DNA of 64,000 nt from Paenibacillus silvisoli (GTDB taxonomy: Bacteria; Bacillota; Bacilli; Paenibacillales; Paenibacillaceae), in the NCBI RefSeq assembly GCF_030866765.1, contig NZ_CP133017.1, positions 6,538,001 to 6,602,000 on the forward strand, in the 5' to 3' direction. Each line of letters begins with the position of its first letter. Position 1 is the first letter of the stretch. Under the pieces are notes generated by a model. It had not been told where the DNA came from. It did not search any database and worked only from the letters and a program-made list of their open reading frames with translations. A program made the translations under genes and the position numbers. This document shows positions 6,649-14,106 of this stretch, one piece after another.

Positions 6649-8634
6649 CTATCCGCTCAGCGCATTGCGCACCGCGAGAATATACCGCGCCTGATCGAGC
6701 GGGTTGACGCCGCGGCGCTGGCGCGAGACGTCGACGTCCGGCGGGCATTCGCGGTAGCCGTCGAAGAAGGTCGTGAGCGTGCCGCGGCCCTTCGTCATGG
6801 AGCCGAGGCGCGCCGGGAAGTCAAGCGTCGTCGCGACCGGCAGCGTGCCCTCCAGCTCCATCCGTTCCTGGCGCACGACAGGCGCGCCGAACTCGCCGCG
6901 CATGAGGACAAGCTCGTTCATCAGCTTGCCGCCATACTCCTCCGGCACGGACAGCCGGAAGCGCAGCATCGGCTCAAGCAGCTTCGTGCCCGTGTTCGCC
7001 AGCCCGTTCATGATGCCCATAGGCGTCGCGATGACAAAATCAAGCGGATGCGTATGCCACACATGATGCTCGCCCTCAATGAGCGTGACGCGCAGGTCCG
7101 TGACCTCCCAAGCGCGGAGTCCCTGCTGCAGCGCCTCCGGCACTCGTCGGGCAACCTCGTTCTGGTAGCTCTCGAGCAGCTTCTCGCCCCGCACGACCGA
7201 CTTGTACACCAGCCCGCTGCCCCGCTCCCCCGGCTCGATAACAAACCGCAAAATCGCCCAGCAGGGCTTCGGCATCGTATACGCCACGAATCCTTCGCCA
7301 GCCGCAGCCGGCGTCTCCTTATAAATAACCGATGGCGCGCCGAAGCTCACTTCAAGCTTGAACCGGCTCAGCAGGATCGAGGTCAGCACCTCCATCTGAA
7401 TCGGACCCATCACCTTCAAATGCAGCTCCCGCTCGTCCTGCAGCCACTGCAAATCCAACAACGGATCCTCGTCCGCCAGCTCCTGGAATGCCGCGACGAC
7501 CGCCGGATATTCCGCCTCGTTCCGCCACTGCACCTGCACGGTGAGCAGCGGCACCGCTAGCCGCTTCTCGCCCGGCACGCCTTCCGGCGAACCGATAATA
7601 TCGCCGATCCGCGCGCGGCTCCAGCCGTAGACGGCCGCGATATCTCCCGCTTTCAGCACGCCGATATCCTCGGTCTTCTGCCCCTGCACGCGCCGGATTT
7701 GCGTCACTTTATCCTGCATGTCCCGGCTGTAGTTCAGTACCGTATCGCGATTGCGGATCACTCCGTCGTAAAGACGGACGTAGGCGATTTTGCCCATAAC
7801 GGGATCGCGTTCCATCTTGAAAATAACGCCAGACACCGGCGCTTCCTCTGACCCGCCCGGAGCCGGCAAGTACGTCAGCACGGCATCCATCAGCTCTTTC
7901 ACGCCGATGCCCCGATTCGACGCCCCGAACAGCACCGGATAAAGCGCTCCCGCATGCACGCCTTCAACGAGCACGCGGCTAAGCGCCGCATCCTCAACCG
8001 GCCGTCCCTCCAAATAAGCTTCAAGCAGCGCCTCGTCCTGCTCCGCCGCTCCCTCCAGCAGCATGCGCCGGTACGCATCCGCCCACGGATGCTGGGCCGC
8101 CGACCGCTCGTCCGCAATAGATACGCCGCCCTCGAAAGACGCCTCCGCTCCAATCGGAGCCATCACCGGCAGCGCCTGCCTGGACAGAAGCCGGTGCAGC
8201 TGCCCGAGAACCGCGGCGGCGTCCGCGCCGATGCGGTCCATTTTGTTCACATAAATCAAGGTCGGAATCGACAGCTCGCGCAGCGCCTGCCAAATAACCT
8301 CCGTCTGCGCCTGCACGCCCTCCACGGCGGAAACGATAAGCACCGCGCCGTCCATGACGCGCAGCGACCGCTCCACCTCGGATAGAAAATCGACGTGCCC
8401 CGGCGTATCCACGAGATTGATCGCGACATCCCTCCATGCAAACCGCGTCACCGCCGCCCGCACCGAAATGCCGCGCTCCCGCTCGACGTCCAGCCAATCC
8501 GTATGGGTCGTTCCCGTATCCACGCTGCCCAGCGCGCGAATATGCCCGCTCTGATAAAGCATTTGCTCGGTCGTCGTCGTTTTGCCCGCATCGACGTGAG
8601 CGAATATGCCGACATTACGCATGCCCGCGCTCAT
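6649..8634 (-). CDS. TetM/TetO-like ribosomal protection GTPase (EF-G family)
   Basis: A 661-residue translational GTPase. G1 is AHVDAGKT at about residues 12-19, G3 is DTPGH near 75-79, and G4 is NKMD near 129-132. The G2 region reads ERERGISVRA, typical of Tet ribosomal protection proteins rather than EF-G. Domain II, the EF-G domain III-V folds and the C-terminal YRECPPDVDVSRQRRGVNPLDQ-type region follow. Such proteins release tetracycline from the ribosome. Many soil Bacillales carry chromosomal homologues of uncertain activity, so resistance is possible but not shown. It follows the phosphodiesterase gene by 20 bases on the same strand. No leader peptide or attenuator for tetracycline control was seen. 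Confidence 0.88.
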   Translation of the reverse strand: MSAGMRNVGIFAHVDAGKTTTTEQMLYQSGHIRALGSVDTGTTHTDWLDVERERGISVRAAVTRFAWRDVAINLVDTPGHVDFLSEVERSLRVMDGAVLIVSAVEGVQAQTEVIWQALRELSIPTLIYVNKMDRIGADAAAVLGQLHRLLSRQALPVMAPIGAEASFEGGVSIADERSAAQHPWADAYRRMLLEGAAEQDEALLEAYLEGRPVEDAALSRVLVEGVHAGALYPVLFGASNRGIGVKELMDAVLTYLPAPGGSEEAPVSGVIFKMERDPVMGKIAYVRLYDGVIRNRDTVLNYSRDMQDKVTQIRRVQGQKTEDIGVLKAGDIAAVYGWSRARIGDIIGSPEGVPGEKRLAVPLLTVQVQWRNEAEYPAVVAAFQELADEDPLLDLQWLQDERELHLKVMGPIQMEVLTSILLSRFKLEVSFGAPSVIYKETPAAAGEGFVAYTMPKPCWAILRFVIEPGERGSGLVYKSVVRGEKLLESYQNEVARRVPEALQQGLRAWEVTDLRVTLIEGEHHVWHTHPLDFVIATPMGIMNGLANTGTKLLEPMLRFRLSVPEEYGGKLMNELVLMRGEFGAPVVRQERMELEGTLPVATTLDFPARLGSMTKGRGTLTTFFDGYRECPPDVDVSRQRRGVNPLDQARYILAVRNALSG

Positions 8635-8654
8635 AGCCTCCCAGCTCCCCCGGT

Positions 8655-9167
8655 TTAATTTTTATCGTCGTAGAAAATATGCTCAGCACGCGTAAGCGCG
8701 CCTTCCTCAATCGTCAACACGCCGAACGAATACTGCTTCTGCCTCCGCTTATCCGTCGGAGAGCCCGGATTAAACAGCAGCACATCGTTGCGCCGCTGAA
8801 TGACCGGCACATGCGAATGACCGAAAACGATCACGTCCACGCTGCCTGGCTCGAACGATTTGAATGCTTTGGTCGGCGTGTCCTCGCGCGTGCCCGCCCC
8901 GATATGCCCATGTACTAGCCCGATCCGTACGCCGCCGACATCGAGCACCTTGCGGTGACCGAACTTGGCGATAATGTCGTGCCCGTCATTGTTGCCCGCC
9001 ACGCCCTCGGTTTCGGCATACGCCTGCAGCATGTCCCATACCGACAGCATCATCCAATCCCCCGCATGCAGGATGACATCCGCATCCCGGAGCTCCTCGA
9101 TAAGCCGTTCCGGCAGCTTTTTCGCCATCCGCGTCATATGCGTATCCGATACTACGACCACCTTCAT
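8655..9167 (-). CDS. YfcE/MJ0936-family metallophosphoesterase
   Basis: A 170-residue calcineurin-like phosphoesterase. The di-metal motifs are all present: SDTH at residues 8-11, HAGDW near 36-40, GNND near 58-61, GLVHGH near 83-88 and FGHSHVP near 115-121. The family includes B. subtilis YsnB and E. coli YfcE and hydrolyses phosphodiesters in vitro; the natural substrate is not settled. It is upstream of the TetM-like gene in what is probably one transcript, though the pairing has no known functional meaning. Confidence 0.92.
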   Translation of the reverse strand: MKVVVVSDTHMTRMAKKLPERLIEELRDADVILHAGDWMMLSVWDMLQAYAETEGVAGNNDGHDIIAKFGHRKVLDVGGVRIGLVHGHIGAGTREDTPTKAFKSFEPGSVDVIVFGHSHVPVIQRRNDVLLFNPGSPTDKRRQKQYSFGVLTIEEGALTRAEHIFYDDKN

Positions 9168-9452
9168 GCCGTTTCAGCCCCTTCACTCCGCGAGCCAGGC
9201 CGCCCGCCTTTTCCAGCCGCCAATCGCCCGCAAACGTTTACTTTCATTATTGTGCAAAAGCACCTTGTATTCAACATTTATCCGTTCATCGCAACTAACA
9301 TGACACGTACTTTCCACACTATTCACAGAAAGTCCATCCACCAGTCACAAATCACAAAATTCTGTTTAAGGATGCCGTATTTTGTGTTAGATTTAATTAC
9401 ATATAAATTCGCTTTGCTGCTCACAATCCGGTTAGGAAAAGGAGAGAATGCG

Positions 9453-9923
9453 ATGTTTACTATAAGGCGTTATTCCAGCGCAGACCATGACGACATCTGG
9501 CAGCTGCATCTGCTTGTCATTTCCGCCGCGGGCGTAGAGCCGACCCACCAGCATTACCATGATATTTTTCATATTGAGGAGCAGTATTTGAACGGCGGGG
9601 GCGATTTTCTGATCGGCACGGAACAGGGCGGGCACGTCGTGGCGATGGGCGGACTCAAAAGGCTCGACAATGAGAGGGCCGAAATCAAACGGCTGCGCGT
9701 CCACCCGAGCTACCAGCAGCAAGGATACGGTCAGCAAATGCTGACGAGGCTGGAGCAGCGGGCCATCGAGCTCGGCTTCCGTTATATTTACTTGGATGCC
9801 CTGACGAACCAGCACGCCGCCAAGCGGCTCTTCATGAACAACGGATACGCGCACCGCGGCGCTTCCGTGATCGACGGCTTCTGGATCAATGTGTACGAGA
9901 AGTCGCTGACCTCCGCAAAATAA
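9453..9923 (+). CDS. GNAT-family N-acetyltransferase
   Basis: A 156-residue GNAT protein. Motif A is IKRLRVHPSYQQQGYGQQML (about residues 72-91) with the QQQGYG acetyl-CoA loop; YLDALTNQHAAKRLFMNNGY follows as motif B. ATG at 9453 is chosen because AAAGGAG lies 8 bases upstream. The gene stands alone: the upstream neighbour is divergent and the downstream operon begins about 170 bases later. The 285 bases before it contain no other gene that I can see. Confidence 0.9.
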   Translation: MFTIRRYSSADHDDIWQLHLLVISAAGVEPTHQHYHDIFHIEEQYLNGGGDFLIGTEQGGHVVAMGGLKRLDNERAEIKRLRVHPSYQQQGYGQQMLTRLEQRAIELGFRYIYLDALTNQHAAKRLFMNNGYAHRGASVIDGFWINVYEKSLTSAK

Positions 9924-10001
9924 TTTCCGTTTTTTCCGCACCAAGCTCAAACCGCCGGGCTTTACCCATCGTTACCTCCAAATGAGAACGATTCATATCA
10001 A

Positions 10002-10082
10002 TAGCGGTGAGAGTTTGACTTCGTCAAACACCCTATTACAGTTAGCGGTGAGAGTTTGACTTCGTCAAACACCCTATTACAG
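10002..10082 (+). repeat. Two tandem 41-bp-period elements, each with a hairpin, at the ribosome binding site
   Basis: A 40-bp sequence starting TAGCGGTGAGAG occurs twice without change (10002-10041 and 10043-10082). Each copy contains GTTTGAC, loop TTC, GTCAAAC. The end of copy 2 forms the ribosome binding site ACAGGAGG of the cupredoxin/COG4315 gene, 11 bases before its ATG. In RNA this would put two identical stem-loops directly before the start site. Confidence 0.85.
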
Positions 10083-10093
10083 GAGGAATATCG

Positions 10094-11695
10094 ATGAGGA
10101 AACCACGACGATTTGGGCTTTTTTTACTGTCTTTAACGGTATGCTTGGCAACGATGTTACCTATGATGATGAGCGCTTCGGCAGCCGGCACATCAGCGGC
10201 GACCGTTACGACGGATGCGCAAACGGCCGCCAAGCTCGGCCTGCTGCTCGGCGACGGCAGCGGCGTTTCGGACGCGTATTTGGCGAGAACGTCCACGCGT
10301 CTTCAGGCCGCGATAATTTCCCTTCGCCTGCAAGGCAAGCTCGCAGAGGCAGAAGCTTTTAAAGGCGACGACGGCAGCTTCAAGGATGTTTCTCTTGTCG
10401 GCAAGACGAACCAAAACATTCTCGCCTATCTGCATCATCATGCCGAGCTCGGCTGGAACGGCACGGGCAGCGGCAAGTTCGACCCGCTTGCGAACATTAC
10501 CGCGCAGCAGTTCTACAAAGTGCTGCTGGAGGTGCTTGGGTATAAATCCGGCACGGCCTACAACTACAGCGACACGCTTGCGTTTGCCGCAGGCAAAGGG
10601 CTGAAAAACATTGCAGGCGCAGCCGACCTCTCGAATGCCGACATCGCCACGGCGCTGATCGAAGCGCTGAACGCGACCGGCAGCTCGGGCGCTACGCTCT
10701 TCGCCAAGCTGCAGCAAAGCAAGGTCATCGCCGAATCGGCACAGCTGCCGGCCGGCGAGCGAATCGGCTTCGGCAATGCGAAGGACGTCGGCACCTACCT
10801 AACGGACAGCAAAGGACGGACGCTGTACTTCTTCACGAAGGACGCCGCCGATCTGGAAGCTTGCCAAGATAAATGCTTGCAGGCATGGCCGATTTACTAC
10901 GCCGACCAGCTGCAAATTCCGGCATCGCTGAACGCCGCCGACTTCGGCGTGTACACGCGCGCCGACGGCACGAAGCAATCGACGTACAAAGGGTGGCCGC
11001 TTTATTACTTCGTCAAAGACGCGAAAGCGGGCGACGTACTGGGCGAGAACGTGAGCGGCGTATGGTTCGTCGCCAAGGCGGACTATGCCGCAATGCTCGG
11101 AACGGACGCGAAGCTGGGCAACTATTTGACGGATGCGAACGGACGGGCGCTGTACTATTTTGACAAAGATACGAAGGGCCGCAGCGTATGCGAAGGCCAA
11201 TGCCTCGTAAACTGGCCGGCGTATCTGGCTGACGGCGCGAGCGCTCCTACCGGTGCAGCAAGCGCGGACTTCGGCACCATCACGCGTACGGACGGCAGCA
11301 AGCAATCGACGTACAAGGGCTATCCGCTCTACTATTTCATCAAGGACACCAAGCACGGCGACCTCAACGGTCAGGATGTCAACCAGGTTTGGTTTGTCAT
11401 TAACCCCGCTTCGTTTAAAGGGACGACGGCCGACGCGGCGGTCAAAACCTATAAAGTCGACATGAAAGAATATTCGTTCGGCACCGCTCCGCTAACGGTC
11501 GAAGCCGGCTCCAAAATCGTATTCACCAACTTCGACGACATGGAGCATAACGCCGTCGCGGTCGATGGCAGCTTCACGACGCCATTGCTCAAGAAGGGCG
11601 AATCGTTCACGATTACGATCGACAAGCCGGGAACCTACGATTATTTCTGCGAAGCCCATAAGAAGTTCATGACCGGTCAAATTATCGTGAAATGA
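10094..11695 (+). CDS. Secreted protein with two COG4315 repeats and a cupredoxin domain
   Basis: A 533-residue exported protein. Residues 1-31 are a Sec signal peptide ending SASAAG. A helical, SLH-resembling region spans about 35-190. Two COG4315-type repeats follow (about 230-335 and 340-440), each with a paired Cys segment (ACQDKC, VCEGQC), a WP motif and KQSTYKG. The C-terminal 80 residues are a cupredoxin fold with His in MEHNAV and a Cys-His-Met set in YFCEAHKKFM, fitting a type 1 copper site. It would act on the cell surface in electron transfer or copper handling. A cupredoxin lipoprotein gene and a sigma/anti-sigma pair follow on the same strand. The enzyme partner is unknown. Confidence 0.85.
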   Translation: MRKPRRFGLFLLSLTVCLATMLPMMMSASAAGTSAATVTTDAQTAAKLGLLLGDGSGVSDAYLARTSTRLQAAIISLRLQGKLAEAEAFKGDDGSFKDVSLVGKTNQNILAYLHHHAELGWNGTGSGKFDPLANITAQQFYKVLLEVLGYKSGTAYNYSDTLAFAAGKGLKNIAGAADLSNADIATALIEALNATGSSGATLFAKLQQSKVIAESAQLPAGERIGFGNAKDVGTYLTDSKGRTLYFFTKDAADLEACQDKCLQAWPIYYADQLQIPASLNAADFGVYTRADGTKQSTYKGWPLYYFVKDAKAGDVLGENVSGVWFVAKADYAAMLGTDAKLGNYLTDANGRALYYFDKDTKGRSVCEGQCLVNWPAYLADGASAPTGAASADFGTITRTDGSKQSTYKGYPLYYFIKDTKHGDLNGQDVNQVWFVINPASFKGTTADAAVKTYKVDMKEYSFGTAPLTVEAGSKIVFTNFDDMEHNAVAVDGSFTTPLLKKGESFTITIDKPGTYDYFCEAHKKFMTGQIIVK

Positions 11696-11699
11696 GTGA

Positions 11700-12599
11700 A
11701 TGCCGATGATGAAGATGGCTAGGAACAAGCGAAGTGCCGTCATGCATGCAGGAACGCTAGCCGCCTTGTTCCTGCTCCTAAGTCTGGTGCTGTCCGCCTG
11801 CGGCGGGAATAACGGCTCGAACACGGCGTCGGATCATAGCAGCCACAATGAGATGGCGATGAGCGGGGAAAATAACGCCGGCGCCGCGAATGCGGGCACC
11901 GGCAATGCCGCGGCGACGACGGACGACGCGGCGACTGGCAATGCAGCCGCCGCCGAGCCGGCACCGCAGACGGACGATGGCGCCGCAACCGGCAACGCCC
12001 CTGCGGCGACAGACCCTGCTCCGCCGGCGGATGACAGTGCCTCAGGCGGCAGCGATGACGCGCCTGCGGCGGAGCCCGCTCCGTCGAAGGACGACGGCGC
12101 AACCGGAGGCGGCAGCGCTCCGGCTCCGACCGACGACTCATCCGGCGGCGCGAAGGCCGGAAACGGCGACGGCGGCGGCAAGTCGAATGCGGAGTCCACA
12201 CCGCCGAAGAAGAACGACGATGACGGCGGGAAACAAGACGACGATGCGAAGGCCGATCCCCCGGCGGCTTCGAAACCGAAGCCGAAGCCGGAGACAAAGC
12301 CGGCGACGAAGCCGACGCCCGCACCGGCCGAGACGAAGCCGAAGACGTACGTCGTCGAAATTAAGGAGTTCGCTTTTGCCACGGCGACCCTTACGATCCG
12401 CCCAGGCGACTCGGTCAAATTCATCAACCGCGACAGAGTGAAGCACACGGCTACCGCCGATGACGGAAGCAGCTTCGACACCGGCCTCCTCGGCCAGGAC
12501 GAGGAGAACATCGTCACCTTCGACAAGGAAGGCGAATTCCCTTACCACTGCGCGCCTCATCCGGCGATGCAGGCGACCATTATCGTCTCCGCCAAGTAG
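11700..12599 (+). CDS. Lipoprotein with low-complexity stalk and cupredoxin domain
   Basis: A 299-residue protein with a lipoprotein signal peptide (LVLSAC, lipidated Cys near residue 34). A stalk of about 170 residues rich in Ala, Asp, Gly and Pro follows, then a plastocyanin-like domain from about residue 214. Ligands are visible as His in VKHTAT and the Cys, His and Met in YHCAPHPAM, the expected order for type 1 copper. Its start is 4 bases after the preceding cupredoxin gene; an ATG at 11706 is an alternative. The protein is probably tethered to the outer membrane face with the copper domain reaching into the wall, able to exchange electrons with the secreted cupredoxin upstream (inference). 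Confidence 0.87.
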   Translation: MPMMKMARNKRSAVMHAGTLAALFLLLSLVLSACGGNNGSNTASDHSSHNEMAMSGENNAGAANAGTGNAAATTDDAATGNAAAAEPAPQTDDGAATGNAPAATDPAPPADDSASGGSDDAPAAEPAPSKDDGATGGGSAPAPTDDSSGGAKAGNGDGGGKSNAESTPPKKNDDDGGKQDDDAKADPPAASKPKPKPETKPATKPTPAPAETKPKTYVVEIKEFAFATATLTIRPGDSVKFINRDRVKHTATADDGSSFDTGLLGQDEENIVTFDKEGEFPYHCAPHPAMQATIIVSAK

Positions 12600-12622
12600 C
12601 CGCAATCTATGCCGCGCGAATA

Positions 12623-12650
12623 AGGGTAACCGCCAAAAAACGGTTACCCT
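12623..12650 (+). terminator. Hairpin between the cupredoxin genes and the sigma factor gene
   Basis: AGGGTAACCG/CGGTTACCCT with loop CCAAAAAA, followed by only a weak T tract. It may end or reduce transcription before the sigma factor gene. Confidence 0.6.
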
Positions 12651-12712
12651 CTCTGCGTTATTTTGATAAGCTTATGCCATATAGACTGTTCTGGAGGTGG
12701 AGGCTAGAAGGT

Positions 12713-13285
12713 ATGCACAATCTTGCCGATCACGAATTGATGCTGCTCGTTAAAGCCAAGCAGCACAAGGCGCTGTCCGTGCTGTACGACCGGTACGCGG
12801 CGCTTGTGTACTCCTTCGCCCTGAAGGCGCTGAAGGAGGAGCAATCCGCGCGTGATATCGTCCAGTCGGTGTTCATGCGGCTGTGGACGACCGAATCGGA
12901 TTTCAACCCGGACAAAGGCCGCTTCACCAGCTGGCTGCTGACCGTAACCCGGAATATGACGACCGACTGGCTGCGCAAGCAGCGGCGCATCAACGCCCCG
13001 CTGCTCCCGTACATGCCGGAGGAGCTGGAGCGCATCCCCGACAAGGCGGTCCCGTCGCCGGAGGAAAGCGCCGAGCGGCAGTCGCTCAAGATGCAAATCC
13101 GCAGCGCCTATCGCCACCTGAGCTCGCAGCAAATCATGCTGCTGGAGCACTTCTACTGGCAGGGCTACAGCTTAAGCGAGCTGGCCGCCGCCTATAATCA
13201 GCCGCTGGGAACCGTCAAGAACAGGCTGCATCAGACACTCAAAATATTACGCAGACATTTGCCGGCAGAAGAGGAGGGATTGTGA
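12713..13285 (+). CDS. ECF-type RNA polymerase sigma factor (SigK-like)
   Basis: A 190-residue sigma-70 family protein with region 2 (LYDRYAALVYSFALKAL through FTSWLLTVTRNMTTDWLRKQ) and region 4 (LSSQQIMLLEHFYWQGYSLSELA then GTVKNRLHQTLKILRR), with no region 1 or 3, as in ECF sigma factors. ATG at 12713 is chosen because of the GGTGGAGG before it; an upstream ATG at 12674 precedes that ribosome binding site. The next gene, overlapping by 4 bases, is an RskA-like anti-sigma factor. The linked targets are probably the cupredoxin genes upstream, but I could not identify a convincing ECF promoter there. Confidence 0.92.
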   Translation: MHNLADHELMLLVKAKQHKALSVLYDRYAALVYSFALKALKEEQSARDIVQSVFMRLWTTESDFNPDKGRFTSWLLTVTRNMTTDWLRKQRRINAPLLPYMPEELERIPDKAVPSPEESAERQSLKMQIRSAYRHLSSQQIMLLEHFYWQGYSLSELAAAYNQPLGTVKNRLHQTLKILRRHLPAEEEGL

Positions 13286-14106
13286 TGGAGAACAGACCTA
13301 CGCCGCCGACCGCTCCATGCGAGCTTTGCTTGGAATATATCTCCGGCGCTTGCACGGAAGAAGAATCGCTCGCCTTCGAGCAGCATCTCCCTCACTGCCT
13401 TGGCTGCCAGGAGGAGCTGCAGGAATTGCGCACCGCTTGGGAGGCGCTGCCGACCGATATCGAATGGATCGAGCCGCCCGGCGATCTCAAGAAGCAAGTG
13501 ATGAGCGCGGCTCTGGCCCTGCGGCCGGAAGACGATACCCACCACTTTACCGCAAGCCGCTTCCCTGATCCGCTGCCGAAGCCGGCGAAATCAGCGAAAC
13601 CGGCGAAACCGGCGAAGCGATTCGGCGGAGGCAAGCTGCTTCCTTCGCTGCTGGCCGCATCGATCGCAGGCCTCGTCCTGCTCACCGCCTGGAACGTGCA
13701 GCTGCGGAGCGAGCAGCAGAACGCTCCGCTGCCGATTGAACAAGCGCTGCAGGTGTCCGCCGCTCAAATTACCGTGCTCGTGTCGCTGAAGGCGCAAGGC
13801 CCGCTCGCCGGACAATCGACCGGCGTTGCCTGCATCGTCGACAACGGCCAGACCCGGCAGTTCGTCGTCTACTTGTTCGGCGCGGCGCCGTCGAAAGGCG
13901 ACGAAGCCTACCAAGTGTGGCTGGTCAAAGACGGCGTCCGCACGAGCGCAGGGACCTTCCGCATCGGCCAGGCGGATCGGGGCATCGGGCTGATGGCGAT
14001 GCCGATCGAGTCGGCGAAGCTGGATTTTGACAGCATCGGCATTACGATCGAGCCGGACGACCAGGGCGATCAGCCGCGCGGCACGAAGGTATTCGGATCC
14101 GTCTGA
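13282..14106 (+). CDS. Membrane anti-sigma factor with zinc finger and RskA C-terminal domain
   Basis: A 274-residue protein. The N-terminal HLPHCLGC (His-x3-Cys-x2-Cys, about residues 35-42), together with an earlier Cys, forms a zinc anti-sigma finger that would hold the ECF sigma factor at the membrane. A Lys/Pro/Ala linker precedes one transmembrane segment (about 118-136). The outer domain matches the anti-sigma-K factor C-terminal family, with YQVWLVKDGVRTSAGTF near 208-224. The start overlaps the sigma gene stop (GTGATG). Signal sensing outside the cell followed by proteolysis is the usual way such factors release sigma. Its 3' end overlaps the convergent helicase gene by 37 bases. Confidence 0.9.
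   Translation: MMENRPTPPTAPCELCLEYISGACTEEESLAFEQHLPHCLGCQEELQELRTAWEALPTDIEWIEPPGDLKKQVMSAALALRPEDDTHHFTASRFPDPLPKPAKSAKPAKPAKRFGGGKLLPSLLAASIAGLVLLTAWNVQLRSEQQNAPLPIEQALQVSAAQITVLVSLKAQGPLAGQSTGVACIVDNGQTRQFVVYLFGAAPSKGDEAYQVWLVKDGVRTSAGTFRIGQADRGIGLMAMPIESAKLDFDSIGITIEPDDQGDQPRGTKVFGSV

Noticed and set aside
9981..10000. Possible Fur or Zur box before the cupredoxin gene (TGAGAACGATTCATA)
   Set aside because: It matches the Bacillus 7-1-7 Fur pattern at only about nine of fourteen positions, which is too weak.
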